From contig NZ_HG417097.1 in the NCBI RefSeq assembly GCF_000455445.1, positions 91,576-143,843 of the forward strand: DNA of 52,268 nucleotides, given 5' to 3'. Positions 30,586 through 39,980 of this stretch are shown here, piece after piece. The stretch's first letter is position 1; every line of letters begins with the position of its first letter. Under the pieces are notes generated by a model, which saw nothing but the letters and a program-made list of their open reading frames with translations, did no database searches and had not been told where the DNA came from. This DNA comes from Hoylesella timonensis 4401737 = DSM 22865 = JCM 15640 (GTDB taxonomy: Bacteria; Bacteroidota; Bacteroidia; Bacteroidales; Bacteroidaceae). The position numbers and the translations under genes were made by a program.

Positions 30586-30673
30586 TCATGGAGATAAACC
30601 GACTAAGTCATGTGAATAAGCCGATTAAGTCATGGAGATAAGGGGGTTAGAACATGCACTTAACCGAACTATC
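30586..30673 (+). repeat. Degenerate 22-bp tandem repeat, about four units
   Basis: Units start at 30586, 30608, 30630 and 30652 and read roughly TCATGgAGATAAnCCGAcTAAG. The first three share TCATG at the start, then ATAA, and a G-TTA/CTA-AG end; the fourth is weak. A single similar unit lies at 9056-9077. Confidence 0.65.
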
Positions 30674-30751
30674 CCATTGCTTCAAAGCAAAAATGCGGTA
30701 AAAACTGCCTAAAACAGTCGTTTTTATGGGTGTTGAAAGAGTGCGTACCGT

Positions 30752-30838
30752 AACTCTCAAAATACTCGCATATTTGCAACGAAGGATGCGAGTGATGACA
30801 AATTCGCGAGTTTTGAAAGGGGGTTTGTAAAGAAAATT
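30752..30838 (+). repeat. Dispersed palindromic intergenic repeat, copy 3
   Basis: The core 30768-30838 is 71 bases long, exactly the spacing of the corresponding core in copy 1 (68-138). It has GCATATTTGCAAC, then TTCGCGAGTTTTGAAAGG, then TTTGTAAAGAAAATT. The outer arms TCAAAATACTCGC and GCGAGTTTTGA pair imperfectly. The loop sequence differs from copies 1 and 2. Confidence 0.72.
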
Positions 30839-30972
30839 ACAATTTGAGAGGGTGATATTTTTCCACTGTCATCATTCACTTCGGTGGCATGAAAACATGC
30901 CAAAGGATGAACTATTTTGCACACAAAAAAGACAGCCTACGCACAGACTAAATATAAGACAATTCTTCAATA

Positions 30973-32229
30973 TCAAAGTTTCTCGCCAATCAACAACCAA
31001 TGGTTTTGCTCAACGTCTGTCGTTGCAAATATATACACCTCTCCCCCCTCACGTATTTTGAGCCGTTTGCGAAGCTCGGCAACAGACAGAGGGAAGTTGC
31101 GCGTCGCAATATTGGCTTGGCGAATAGATGCAAGTTGGGTCTTCAGCATTTTTTTATTCATCGAAGAAATGGCTTTAATACGGAACTTACGACCGGGAAA
31201 GCCTTCCACTTCTTGCCTACTGACATAAAGGTGCGAGTTGGGCGCTATCTTATCAACTTGGAATTGCTGTGCTATTTCCGCAAAACAGCCTGCCTTCATC
31301 AACGCAGCATTGGGTTCGTAGAGATACTGTCCTATCAGGTGACTGCCGATAGGAACAGATATTTTTGGAGAGGCAACCGTCTGTTGAGGATAAAAAACAA
31401 AAGTTTGCTCATTGTTGACACAATGCACCGCAAGCGGTGACTGCCACCGATGGCTCAAAACAAACAACAACTCTTTACACTCGTTGTTCACGGCAATGAT
31501 GTGAACCTGCCGCACACAGTTTGACAAAGTGTTGAGCTGCACAACTGCTTGGTGCCAATCTAACATAGGTGATAGCTTCACCAGCGTGACCCAACTCTTA
31601 CGCAACAAGTCCGCAAGCAGAGAGAGTAGATTGGGAGTACAATCGGAGATGGCAACCGTTTTAGCACCATTATCATTACGACGCGCTGGGTCAAGGTAGA
31701 TCACCGTTGCTGGTTGCATGGTTTGCAGGTACTGCTCGCCGTCACAGCAAACCACCTGCGCCTGATTCACTCCCAACAGTGGCAGATTGTGTTGGGCTAT
31801 ATCACACAAGCAACGCTGTCGCTCCACATACACAGCCTCATGGAACGGAAGTGCCATGAACGAAAAGTCTACCCCCAATCCTCCCGTTAAATCCACCAAA
31901 GAGCATGCCTTGAGCAGCGCTGTATTTTCGGTAGAGGATTGTTCTTCTACCTTGTTTTGAAAGTCAGACTGGGCACATTGCCACGCCAATTTGGCTTTGT
32001 ACTGTGCCGTTTGCTCCGAAGAACATTGCTCCATAGACAAGTGAGGCGGATAAAGTAGCTCATCATTCGACGCCCATGACGGCAGTTTGCGTTGAGCTGT
32101 CTGTCTTCCGGCGATTTGCTGTAATGCAAAAGGCATGTCTACATCAGGATATTTGTGAGCCTCTAAGGCTAACTTGCGCACATCGTCCTCTGCATGCTGG
32201 TGTATAAATTGAGACGTTTCAACATTCAT
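30973..32229 (-). CDS. THUMP-like-domain class I SAM-dependent methyltransferase
   Basis: A 418-residue protein. The Rossmann-type methyltransferase core has motif I VDLTGGLGVDFSF (about 114-126) and DPARR (about 182), where a DPPY-like catalytic motif would sit. A C-terminal THUMP-like domain (about 325-418) ends with IREGGEVYIFATT. THUMP domains usually bind RNA, so tRNA or rRNA modification is a fair inference, but the target is not known. It follows the VanX-like dipeptidase gene by 46 bp on the same strand. Confidence 0.82.
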   Translation of the reverse strand: MNVETSQFIHQHAEDDVRKLALEAHKYPDVDMPFALQQIAGRQTAQRKLPSWASNDELLYPPHLSMEQCSSEQTAQYKAKLAWQCAQSDFQNKVEEQSSTENTALLKACSLVDLTGGLGVDFSFMALPFHEAVYVERQRCLCDIAQHNLPLLGVNQAQVVCCDGEQYLQTMQPATVIYLDPARRNDNGAKTVAISDCTPNLLSLLADLLRKSWVTLVKLSPMLDWHQAVVQLNTLSNCVRQVHIIAVNNECKELLFVLSHRWQSPLAVHCVNNEQTFVFYPQQTVASPKISVPIGSHLIGQYLYEPNAALMKAGCFAEIAQQFQVDKIAPNSHLYVSRQEVEGFPGRKFRIKAISSMNKKMLKTQLASIRQANIATRNFPLSVAELRKRLKIREGGEVYIFATTDVEQNHWLLIGEKL

Positions 32230-32275
32230 GGCTTTGCTCTTTTCGTATTGCTATGGAATAAAAATCACGCAAGCA

Positions 32276-32950
32276 TTAGCGTATCACACGATAAGACTTT
32301 TTAGCTTGGGCTCGGGAGCAGTAATTAAAATGCCACCACTCGGTGCGCAAGGGCTTGAAACCAGCATAGCGCATCACCTTGCGCAACAGCTCACGATGAC
32401 GCTGTGCCTGCTTAGAAATACGTCGACTGGCAACCAGTTGGGACTCTTTGTCAATATGTGCTGCGGCTCCCATATAGTCAATCTTGGTACCCATATCAAG
32501 GGTATCGCCCTTCAGGGTACACAAGGTAAGGTCGACTGCTAACCCATAATTGTGCAAACCTCCGCCATGTGCAGGGTTTGAGACATAAAAATATTTGGGC
32601 GTTCCCTTTACTTTATTCCACATTTTTTGCTGAATAGCCATGGGACGGGCGGCATCATAGACCTTTAAGCACAAGTCTGGACGCAACTGTTGCAAACGCT
32701 TCTGCGCCTTTACCAAAGCGTGAGCAGCATGCGGATGCAAATAAGCTTCTCGCAAATCATCGTAAAGAACGGTTCCTGTGAAATTATCTGGGCGCGCATA
32801 CATTAACGAGACTTGGATAGAAGGGTCCAACTTTTGTACGTTCACGTAGCCTCGTTTTTCTAACGACCGAGCCGTAGAACTTAAACGGTGAGTAGTTTGG
32901 GCTGTCATTCCCGTTGTTACCAACATCAGCCAGACTAATATTTTCTTCAT
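32276..32950 (-). CDS. VanX-type D-alanyl-D-alanine dipeptidase (M15 family)
   Basis: A 224-residue exported metalloprotease. Signal peptide about 1-18 (ending near GMTAQ). Zinc ligands are visible as His133 and Asp140 in GLHNYGLAVDL, which matches SxHxxGxAxD except for the first residue, and His207 with catalytic Glu204 in EWWHF. The family cleaves D-Ala-D-Ala from cell wall precursors or fragments. With a signal peptide and no vancomycin-resistance genes around it, a role in wall recycling is more likely than resistance. Confidence 0.9.
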   Translation of the reverse strand: MKKILVWLMLVTTGMTAQTTHRLSSTARSLEKRGYVNVQKLDPSIQVSLMYARPDNFTGTVLYDDLREAYLHPHAAHALVKAQKRLQQLRPDLCLKVYDAARPMAIQQKMWNKVKGTPKYFYVSNPAHGGGLHNYGLAVDLTLCTLKGDTLDMGTKIDYMGAAAHIDKESQLVASRRISKQAQRHRELLRKVMRYAGFKPLRTEWWHFNYCSRAQAKKSYRVIR

Positions 32951-33018
32951 TTTATAGATGTGAATATGTTGTACAGATGGATTGTGCTAAGAAGTAAGCA
33001 CTACTGAACTGTTGCTGC

Positions 33019-33050
33019 AAAGATAAGAAGTTTGGAGCGAATAGACAAAT
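33019..33050 (-). promoter_or_regulatory. Promoter of the dipeptidase/methyltransferase operon
   Basis: On the minus strand: -33 TTTG (33047-33050), a 20-base spacer, -7 TATCTTTG (33019-33026). Strong consensus, with a leader of about 65 bases. Confidence 0.85.
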
Positions 33051-33086
33051 GACAAATATCCAAAATACGGGCAAATGCCAGCCTCT

Positions 33087-34655
33087 TTATCGTGGCAATT
33101 GATACAAAAATCCCATGCGCCATTCATAGGTTGTCGCCTTTGCATCGGGATGGTATTTGTAATGAGTGGCTCGATGATAATAGGCTCCCGATAATTGTAG
33201 TCCCCATTGTTTCCAAAGGGGCAACTTTAAGGTGGGGCGCAACATCCATACAGAGGTTTGGCTGTGCTCTCCTTGTGCGCTAAACTCCTCATGCGGTGTG
33301 CCTGCTGGCACCTCTTCGTAACCTCGCCAACTATACATTCTGAAAAAACGAGTGTCGAAGGAGAGGGAACACTGTCGTGGCAAGTGCAGTGAAGTAAAAG
33401 AATAGGCGGTAAAACCACTTCCCATATTATAGGTTCGGTGATACGGTTCTCCTAAATAATCGCTCCATGCACCGCCCAAAAGCATGGCATTGAGGAAGAC
33501 AGACTGTTGGAAAGCCACTTTTTTAGCTTTGTTCGGAATGCGACACATCCACCCTATTCCCACACTGGCTGCCTCGGATAGCTGGTAAGGAGGAATGCCC
33601 CCATGCCGTTCAGTGGCATTGTCGTAATTGAAATGTTGATAAAGTCCAAAGCGAGTTTGCATGCCTTTGATGTCACGAACCGAAGTGGCAAATAACTGTC
33701 CCAATATCTGTAAGTGATTGACGATTTCTTGTTGATGCCCCAAGACCAAGGCGACATCTGTCTTAAAATAATCGTACGGTCGAGTTTCCTGTCCAAACGC
33801 ATCTCCATATTCTACTTCAAAATGCACGTAAGGCGATGTGAACCCTCCTGTTGCATTGTGCCGAGTGTCAACATATCGACCACCCACAGAGAAGGAAAGA
33901 TGAATGGGGAAACGACTCATATCATGATACAGATAATGCTTTTGGCGTACCTTCCAAGCTTCGCCTGTGATCACTCTATTGAGTCCTCGAATAGGATTGA
34001 TAGCAGCACCCAATATCTCACGCACCACACGTGACCAACCTTGCAGACGTTGATCATACACCAAGCTCGAAAGACGATAAGTACACTCTCCTATTGCCAA
34101 CCCTCCTATGCCCGTTGACAGTGCATCGTTAATAGACGGGAGTTCGTTCTCACCAGCAATTTCCCACAACAAATCCCCTGCAAAGGTATAGGGTATCGAC
34201 TGCCAAAAGTTCATGCCGTTGCTCCGTGCGGCATTGAAGAACAGATTGCCATGATAAGGATGGAAAAACATGTTGGTATGGAAAACATCGGCATCCCAAA
34301 ACCATTGATTGAGCTGAAGATTACGTTTGAGCGTTCGGCTGGTTACTTTGGCGAAGTTGGCATGCAAGACATAATAATCAAAGGCAAGCAGTGAGGCATT
34401 GATACCCACTACTTGCGCGACTGCGCGCCAAGGGTGTTTATCCTTATTCCACGGAGCATTCTCTACCCATCTACAGCCATCCAGCGAATCAGGCAAAGCT
34501 ATTTGCAGCGTATCTATCGATTTTGCGGATGCAAGGGGTACAATGGTGTCCACGTGTAAGCGATAACTTTGCGCACTGCTGTTGGCAGATAACAAAGATA
34601 AAATAGCGACACAGCAGCTATACAACCAATTTGTAGGATTGCAAGAGTAAACCAT
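33087..34655 (-). CDS. DUF3943-family outer-membrane protein
   Basis: A 522-residue protein with an N-terminal hydrophobic segment (about 10-29) likely serving as signal (ends near NSSAQS), though the n-region lacks the usual basic residues, so the true start could differ. The middle (about 65-240) has the family block DYYVLHANFAKVTSRTLKRN and NPIRGLNRVITGEAW. The last 250 residues are barrel-like beta strands ending in WRMGFLYQLPR. Function unknown. It lies between tyrS and the dipeptidase on the same strand but has its own upstream gap. Confidence 0.78.
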   Translation of the reverse strand: MVYSCNPTNWLYSCCVAILSLLSANSSAQSYRLHVDTIVPLASAKSIDTLQIALPDSLDGCRWVENAPWNKDKHPWRAVAQVVGINASLLAFDYYVLHANFAKVTSRTLKRNLQLNQWFWDADVFHTNMFFHPYHGNLFFNAARSNGMNFWQSIPYTFAGDLLWEIAGENELPSINDALSTGIGGLAIGECTYRLSSLVYDQRLQGWSRVVREILGAAINPIRGLNRVITGEAWKVRQKHYLYHDMSRFPIHLSFSVGGRYVDTRHNATGGFTSPYVHFEVEYGDAFGQETRPYDYFKTDVALVLGHQQEIVNHLQILGQLFATSVRDIKGMQTRFGLYQHFNYDNATERHGGIPPYQLSEAASVGIGWMCRIPNKAKKVAFQQSVFLNAMLLGGAWSDYLGEPYHRTYNMGSGFTAYSFTSLHLPRQCSLSFDTRFFRMYSWRGYEEVPAGTPHEEFSAQGEHSQTSVWMLRPTLKLPLWKQWGLQLSGAYYHRATHYKYHPDAKATTYEWRMGFLYQLPR

Positions 34656-34696
34656 TCGTTCGATAAAATGGGCGTTTTTGTAAGTTTCGCCCTTTC

Positions 34697-34715
34697 ATGT
34701 GTACCCAGTACACAT
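34697..34715. promoter_or_regulatory. Palindrome upstream of the DUF3943 gene
   Basis: ATGTGTA-CCCAG-TACACAT, a perfect 7-bp inverted repeat with a 5-base centre, 42 bp upstream of the DUF3943 start. It could be an operator or an RNA hairpin. A second weak pair, GGGCG/CGCCC, lies at about 34669-34692. Confidence 0.4.
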
Positions 34716-34730
34716 ACATCATCATACATT

Positions 34731-34793
34731 AAAAAAGACCTATACCGCTTGATGAACAGCACTGTCAAGCACAGTGTCCAAGAGGTATAGGTC
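34731..34793 (-). terminator. Branched intrinsic terminator after tyrS
   Basis: The outer stem GACCTATACC/GGTATAGGTC is perfect over 10 bp. An inner hairpin CACTGT-GCTTG-ACAGTG sits inside, with CTTG/CAAG pairs between. On the minus strand the outer stem is followed by TTTTTT (34731-34736). It ends the metK-to-tyrS unit. Confidence 0.9.
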
Positions 34794-34836
34794 GTATCGT
34801 GTTTGCTACAAAAAGTGCAACAACATGTTCAAGAGA

Positions 34837-36138
34837 TTACTTAACGGTAATCAAGAAATAATTTTTCTTGCCTCGTTGTACTAACAGATATTTTCCGTCA
34901 ATGAGATCTTCAGCGGCAACGACTTGGTCGAAAGCTGTCAGTTTCTCTTTATTGAGCGATACTCCGCCTCCTTTTACCAACTTACGCAACTCTCCTTTGC
35001 TTGGGAAAATCTCCATACCGTCTTGCGTAAAGAAATCAACGGCTGTGCTACCAAGCAAATCTTTGCTCACCGTATAATGAGGAACGCCATTAAACACATC
35101 TAAGAAAGTAGCCTCATCCAGCTTTTGAAGGTTCTCTTTCGTAGCCTTACCGAATAATATTTGGCTGGCTTCAATAGCCATATCAAGGTCTTCTTGCGAG
35201 TGTACCATGACGGTTACCTCTTGTGCCAATCGCTTTTGTAATGTACGACGTCCAGGGTCTTGTTGGTGTTCTGCTATTAGACTTTCAATGGTTTCACGCT
35301 CCAAGGATGTGAATATCTTGATATATTTCTGTGCATCTTCATCGCTTACATTCAGCCAGAACTGGTAGAAAGCATAAGGAGTGGTGCGATTTCTGTCCAA
35401 CCAAATGTTGCCATTTTCTGTTTTACCAAACTTCTTACCATCGGCTTTGGTAATCAACGGACAGGTCAAGCAGAAAGCCTCCTCATCACTTCCCAAGGTA
35501 CGACGTATCAACTCGGTACCTGTTGTCATATTGCCCCACTGATCATTACCACCCAATTGCAATTTGATGCCATATTTTTGGTAAAGATAGAGGAAGTCAT
35601 AACCCTGCAACAACTGATAAGTAAATTCGGTAAACGATAATCCATCGTTGGCTTCACCATTGAGTCGCTTCTTTACACTGTCCTTCGCCATCATGTAATT
35701 GACCGTGATATGTTTACCCACTTCACGTGCAAAATCCAAGAATTTGAAGTCTTTCATCCAGTCATAGTTATTCACCAATTCGGCTTTATTAGGCTCATTG
35801 CCTTCAAAATCCAAAAACTTGGACACCTGTTTCTTGATAGCTTCTTGATTATGGTACAACGTTTCTGAATCTAAGAGATTACGCTCTAAGCTTTTTCCCG
35901 AGGGGTCGCCTATCATTCCCGTTGCTCCTCCTAACAACAAATAAGGTTTATGGCCACAACGCTGCAAGTGACGAAGCATCATAATGCCGCACAAATGACC
36001 AATATGTAAGGAGTCTGCCGTTGGATCTGTGCCCAAATAAGCAGACACCATCTGTTTCTCAAGCAATTCTTCTGTACCGGGCATCATTTGTGCTAACATG
36101 CCACGCCATTTCAGTTCTTCAACAAAATTCTTTGTCAT
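34837..36138 (-). CDS. tyrS: Tyrosyl-tRNA synthetase
   Basis: A 433-residue class I aminoacyl-tRNA synthetase. The HIGH motif is His45-Ile-Gly-His48, and the KMSKS-equivalent loop is KFGKT (236-240). [15 protein letters not shown] and [10 protein letters not shown] (tyrosine and adenylate site) are the family signatures. The C-terminal S4-like RNA-binding domain (about 370-433) ends GKKNYFLI. Length is normal. It lies 59 bp after yidD and precedes a strong terminator. Confidence 0.97.
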   Translation of the reverse strand: MTKNFVEELKWRGMLAQMMPGTEELLEKQMVSAYLGTDPTADSLHIGHLCGIMMLRHLQRCGHKPYLLLGGATGMIGDPSGKSLERNLLDSETLYHNQEAIKKQVSKFLDFEGNEPNKAELVNNYDWMKDFKFLDFAREVGKHITVNYMMAKDSVKKRLNGEANDGLSFTEFTYQLLQGYDFLYLYQKYGIKLQLGGNDQWGNMTTGTELIRRTLGSDEEAFCLTCPLITKADGKKFGKTENGNIWLDRNRTTPYAFYQFWLNVSDEDAQKYIKIFTSLERETIESLIAEHQQDPGRRTLQKRLAQEVTVMVHSQEDLDMAIEASQILFGKATKENLQKLDEATFLDVFNGVPHYTVSKDLLGSTAVDFFTQDGMEIFPSKGELRKLVKGGGVSLNKEKLTAFDQVVAAEDLIDGKYLLVQRGKKNYFLITVK

Positions 36139-36197
36139 CGAATCAAATTTATATTTTTGTTTGTATTTCTTTATTTGGGGCCTCTATAAAGAGAAAC

Positions 36198-36449
36198 TTA
36201 CGGCACTGGATCATATCCACTACCACCCCATGGATTGCATCTTAAGATACGTTTTACAGCCAAGTAACTGCCTTTCAAAGGACCATATTTCACTATGGCT
36301 TGCCGTGCATACTCTGAACAAGTGGGGGTAAATCGACAAGAAGGTGGTGTGAAAGGGGTGATGCACTTCTGGTAGAACAGAATGGGGACAAGCAATATCC
36401 ACTTGAGTATCCACATCACATATTCTTGTATTTTCCTCAATACTTCCAC
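36198..36449 (-). CDS. yidD: Membrane protein insertion efficiency factor YidD
   Basis: An 83-residue protein with an N-terminal hydrophobic/amphipathic segment, then the family core [17 protein letters not shown] (three Cys) and [17 protein letters not shown]. YidD helps the YidC insertase at the inner membrane. Its start overlaps the end of rnpA by 13 bp. yidC itself is not in the window. Confidence 0.95.
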   Translation of the reverse strand: MEVLRKIQEYVMWILKWILLVPILFYQKCITPFTPPSCRFTPTCSEYARQAIVKYGPLKGSYLAVKRILRCNPWGGSGYDPVP

Positions 36450-36847
36450 AACTTTTCCACGATTCGATTTAAGAGTTGCGCCACATGCTTTGCGACCTCA
36501 TCCGATGTATACAATTCATCAGCCAACCAAATAAAAGCAATTAAGAGTTGCTGTTGAGGTCGTGTAGCCATAGGTTCTGTTATCAATTGTTTCTGTAAAC
36601 GATAGGCTTCCCTGACCTGACGCTTCACACGATTACGCTTCACGGCTTGCTTGAAATGTCTTTTCGACACGCTGACCATCATTTTTACGGGAACATCTTT
36701 CGCTTCGTTCTCCGTTAGCAGATAAACCACTCTTAATGGAAAGGACGCGAGCGATTGGCTATCACTTCCATTGAAGAGCTTCTCTATGAGTTTTCTACTA
36801 CATATCCGCTCCTCCTTACTCAATGTAAAAGAGCCGACAGAAGACAT
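36437..36847 (-). CDS. rnpA: Ribonuclease P protein component
   Basis: A 136-residue RNA-binding subunit of RNase P, which removes 5' leaders of tRNA precursors. The signature [18 protein letters not shown] (RNR box, about 77-94) is present and the protein is basic. Length is slightly above the usual 110-125 through its C-terminal end. It overlaps yidD by 13 bp and lies 6 bp after hemD; rpmH is not adjacent. Confidence 0.95.
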   Translation of the reverse strand: MSSVGSFTLSKEERICSRKLIEKLFNGSDSQSLASFPLRVVYLLTENEAKDVPVKMMVSVSKRHFKQAVKRNRVKRQVREAYRLQKQLITEPMATRPQQQLLIAFIWLADELYTSDEVAKHVAQLLNRIVEKLWKY

Positions 36848-36853
36848 TCCAAA

Positions 36854-37600
36854 CTACTTTTTATGTTTCTTCAGATACGCTTTTAGTGCACTGGTCATCG
36901 ATGGATTTTCTGCATCAGGTGCTTTCAAGTCTAATCGGAATCCTGCATCTGTCACGGCTTTACAGGTCGCAGGACCAAAAGCAGCCATCTTGATGTCACC
37001 CTGTTCAAAATTTGGCAAATTCTTTTGTAAGGCATTAATGCCCGTAGGACTAAAGAAAATAATCATATCATAGTCAAACCCTTTCACCTCTTCTTCAGTC
37101 AAGTCGTTGCTTACCGTGCGATACATGACACACTCCGTGTGCTTTAGCTTCTTCGCATCCAACATATTTTTCACATCATCATTGTGGACACTGCTCATGG
37201 GCACGAGATATTTTTCTGCCTTATGTTTTGCCATGATAGGCACCAAATCAGCTATCTTGCCAGTGGTTCCGAAAAAAACCTTACGCTTACGATATTGTAC
37301 ATACTTTTGGATATAGAGCGCAATACTCTCTATAACACAAAAATATTTCATGTCTTCGGGAATAGTTACACGCAATTCTTTCGCTAAAGTAAAGAAATGG
37401 TTCACCGCATGACGAGAAGTAAAGACAATTGCAGAATAATCTAAGATATTAATCTTTTGCTGACGGAACTCTTTAGCAGAGAGTCCTTCTACCTTAAAGA
37501 ATGGACGAAAGTCGCATTTCACATCATATTCTCTTTCAATGTCATAATATGGTGATTTTTCTGTCGTTGGCTTTGGTTGCGAAACTAAAATCTTCTTCAT
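36854..37600 (-). CDS. hemD: Uroporphyrinogen-III synthase-like protein
   Basis: A 248-residue protein matching the HemD fold: an IVFTSRHAVNHFF segment (about 58-70), FGTTGKIADLVPIMAKH (about 110-126) and a C-terminal MIIFFSPTGINALQ-FGPATCKAVTDAGF. HemD closes the linear tetrapyrrole hydroxymethylbilane. No other haem genes are in the window, and many Bacteroidota scavenge haem, so activity is probable but not certain. Cotranscribed with DUF4271 (11 bp) and rnpA (6 bp). Confidence 0.85.
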   Translation of the reverse strand: MKKILVSQPKPTTEKSPYYDIEREYDVKCDFRPFFKVEGLSAKEFRQQKINILDYSAIVFTSRHAVNHFFTLAKELRVTIPEDMKYFCVIESIALYIQKYVQYRKRKVFFGTTGKIADLVPIMAKHKAEKYLVPMSSVHNDDVKNMLDAKKLKHTECVMYRTVSNDLTEEEVKGFDYDMIIFFSPTGINALQKNLPNFEQGDIKMAAFGPATCKAVTDAGFRLDLKAPDAENPSMTSALKAYLKKHKK

Positions 37601-37611
37601 CGTCAGTGTTC

Positions 37612-38634
37612 CTAATAATTTATTCTCAAATAATCATTTATAGTGTCAAACACGCCCCACATGACAAACATAGGGATGACTTCGAGCGCACAAAAGTACA
37701 AAATTATTTGCAGAAAAGAGCCTCTTTGGCGGAAAAAGATTACGCTCAACTTATAGAGTGTAAGGATTTTAACCAAAGAAACAATCACTATTGAATATAT
37801 TACTGCACTGGATACCGATAAATCAAAATATGCCAAAAGCATGACAATGGGAAATAATATCACCCCTTCCATGGAAACTAAGAAAAGCTTTGTCTTCATC
37901 CACTGGTCATTTTTCTTCCAATCAAAGAACACCCAGTTAGCAAACCAATATACAAAAGCATTGAACAGGTAGTAAGCAAAAAATCCTATTGCATAAAGAC
38001 CAATCACTTGATAATGCTCTACTACAAAGGTTTCAGAACCTAAAGTACGAGTGTAAAAAAACAAAATCAACGACAATAGCAGGCACGTTTGCAATACAAA
38101 AAAGAATTGCGAACGTATTTCGCCAGCTGTTTCTGTAAGACTGGTGGTCTCTCCTCGTGGCACATAGAAAAAACTCTTCGCTTGCCTAACGATAAAAGGT
38201 TTAGACTTTGACAAGGCTATTGTTGCCAAAATAAAACACCCTAACAAGATACTTGTAATGAGATAATCATTGGCTACCGCATAAGGAACAGGGTCTCCAG
38301 GCACGCCAACACGCCCTCCATCCAACTCAGGGTGAAATAAGGAGTCTTTTGAAAAGAACGACTCTTTATAATATTGAGGGAGATTGATGTCCCTAAAGCT
38401 TTTACCTATTGGATGTCCTGGTAAATGTAAGGTGTCAGGTCTTTTACTCCAACTAATCTTACTTGGCTTTATATTTGCTTGAATAGCCGAGTCTTGTTGT
38501 GCTGGAGTGGCATCTTTGGGTAACCATTTCAATACTTGTGCTGGCGTTGGCTGCGAAGATTTCTTCGCTTTTGTTGGCTGAACGTGCGCACTATCTACCC
38601 CTTTGATTCGAGCAACAGAGTCTCTCTGCAACAT
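37612..38634 (-). CDS. DUF4271-family membrane protein
   Basis: A 340-residue protein. The N-terminal 120 residues are hydrophilic, rich in Lys, Pro and Ser. Residues 130-340 contain about seven predicted membrane segments in the order seen in DUF4271 proteins, ending with EVIPMFVMWGVFDTINDYL. Function unknown. In Bacteroidota it commonly sits directly before hemD, as here, so a link to haem or envelope physiology is possible but unproven. Confidence 0.8.
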   Translation of the reverse strand: MLQRDSVARIKGVDSAHVQPTKAKKSSQPTPAQVLKWLPKDATPAQQDSAIQANIKPSKISWSKRPDTLHLPGHPIGKSFRDINLPQYYKESFFSKDSLFHPELDGGRVGVPGDPVPYAVANDYLITSILLGCFILATIALSKSKPFIVRQAKSFFYVPRGETTSLTETAGEIRSQFFFVLQTCLLLSLILFFYTRTLGSETFVVEHYQVIGLYAIGFFAYYLFNAFVYWFANWVFFDWKKNDQWMKTKLFLVSMEGVILFPIVMLLAYFDLSVSSAVIYSIVIVSLVKILTLYKLSVIFFRQRGSFLQIILYFCALEVIPMFVMWGVFDTINDYLRINY

Positions 38635-38654
38635 TTATATCAACGTGTATGCCT

Positions 38655-38677
38655 GTTGTCCTCATCCATTGGACAAC
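38655..38677. other. Intercistronic hairpin between metK and the DUF4271 gene
   Basis: GTTGTCC (38655-38661) and GGACAAC (38671-38677) form a perfect 7-bp stem with a 9-base loop. No T-run follows on the minus strand, so it is not a classical terminator; it could stabilise or attenuate the downstream transcript. Confidence 0.55.
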
Positions 38678-38683
38678 TTATCC

Positions 38684-39940
38684 TTAAATACCAAATTCCT
38701 TCTGAATGCGTGCCACATCGTCTAACTTCTCCCAAGTGAAAAGTTCTACCTCTATGGTCTTTGATTCGTGATAACGACTGGTAAACGTTTTCTTCTTCAC
38801 TTCGTATTGACGCCCCATGTGACCGTATGCCGCAGTTTCCAAGTAAATAGGGTTTCTCAAACCAAATTTCTTTTCAATTGCTTTGGGACGTAAATCGTAG
38901 AGTTCGCTCACTTTCTGCGCAATCTCTCCATCTGACAGCTGTACCTTGCTTCGTCCATAAGTGTTTACATAAACATTGATAGGCTTAGCCTCACCGATAG
39001 CATAGCTCACCTGTACCAATATTTCGTCTGAGACACCCGCTGCTACTAAATTTTTAGCAATATATCGAGAAGCATAAGCGGCAGAACGGTCTACTTTGCT
39101 GGGGTCTTTTCCAGAGAAAGCACCACCTCCGTGTGCACCTTTTCCACCATACGTGTCCACAATTATCTTTCTTCCAGTTAGTCCTGTATCACCGTGCGGA
39201 CCTCCAATCACGAACTTACCAGTGGGATTGACGAAGTATAAGATGTCATCATTGAACAAGCGACGTGTCTGTTCGTCACACTGCGCCTTGACACGAGGCA
39301 TGAGAATATGAATCACATCGTCTTTGATCTTTGCCAACATACGTGCATCATCCTCATCAAACTGGTCGTGCTGTGTACTTACCACAATGGTATGGATGCG
39401 GTTTGGTGTATGATCATCGTTATATTCAATGGTGACTTGGCTCTTTGCATCAGGGCGAAGATAGGTCATCTCCTTACCCTCTTTCCGAATATCTGCCAAA
39501 ACTCGCATGATAAGATGTGCCAAATCGAGCGAGACAGGCATATAGTTTTCTGTCTCGTTAATCGCATAACCAAACATCATCCCTTGGTCGCCAGCTCCCT
39601 GCTCGTCTTCATTTTGTCGATTTACACCTCGATCTATATCTTCACTTTGTTCGTGAATGGCGGTCATGATACCACAAGAATCACCGTCGAATTGATATTC
39701 TGATTTGGTATAGCCTATCTTTTTAATGGTATTTCGAGCAATGGTTTGCAAGTCAACATATTCTTTCGAGCGTACTTCGCCCATGATTACGACCTGCCCT
39801 GTCGTCACAAAGGTTTCGATGGCACAATGCGCATCACGGTCGTATGCTAAAAACTGATCTAACAATGCATCCGAAATTTGGTCGGAAACTTTATCTGGAT
39901 GTCCTTCTGAAACTGATTCTGATGAAAATAAATACGCCAT
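38684..39940 (-). CDS. metK: S-adenosylmethionine synthetase
   Basis: A 418-residue enzyme that makes S-adenosylmethionine from methionine and ATP. Signatures: ESVSEGHPDKVSDQISDA at the N-terminus, GAGDQGMMFGYA in the middle and GGGAFSGKDPSKVDRSAAY. The start is placed at the ATG at 39940 (MAYLFSS), because the upstream in-frame ATG at 39985 lies before the promoter -7 box. First gene of the unit running to tyrS. The leader is only about 30 bases, too short for a SAM riboswitch. Confidence 0.97.
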   Translation of the reverse strand: MAYLFSSESVSEGHPDKVSDQISDALLDQFLAYDRDAHCAIETFVTTGQVVIMGEVRSKEYVDLQTIARNTIKKIGYTKSEYQFDGDSCGIMTAIHEQSEDIDRGVNRQNEDEQGAGDQGMMFGYAINETENYMPVSLDLAHLIMRVLADIRKEGKEMTYLRPDAKSQVTIEYNDDHTPNRIHTIVVSTQHDQFDEDDARMLAKIKDDVIHILMPRVKAQCDEQTRRLFNDDILYFVNPTGKFVIGGPHGDTGLTGRKIIVDTYGGKGAHGGGAFSGKDPSKVDRSAAYASRYIAKNLVAAGVSDEILVQVSYAIGEAKPINVYVNTYGRSKVQLSDGEIAQKVSELYDLRPKAIEKKFGLRNPIYLETAAYGHMGRQYEVKKKTFTSRYHESKTIEVELFTWEKLDDVARIQKEFGI

Positions 39941-39972
39941 ATTCTTTATTATATTGATATCTATTGAATTTG

Positions 39973-39980
39973 CAAAGGTA
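39973..39980 (-). promoter_or_regulatory. -7 promoter element for metK
   Basis: TACCTTTG on the minus strand, matching TAnnTTTG, 32 bp upstream of the chosen metK start. No exact -33 match. Confidence 0.72.

Larger units (their letters stand above)
30285..30972. other. 688-bp convergent gap with tandem repeats and repeat copy 3
   Basis: No gene. Contents: a degenerate 22-bp tandem repeat (30586-30673) and repeat copy 3 (30752-30838). Small frames here are short and overlap the repeats. Confidence 0.55.

Noticed and set aside
30586..30673. CRISPR array
   Set aside because: The 22-bp units are contiguous without spacers and no cas genes are present.
32276..32950. Vancomycin-resistance vanX
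   Set aside because: It has a signal peptide and no vanH/vanA or regulator neighbours; VanX for resistance is cytoplasmic.
39941..39972. SAM riboswitch upstream of metK
   Set aside because: The predicted leader is only about 30 bases, too short for any known SAM riboswitch.
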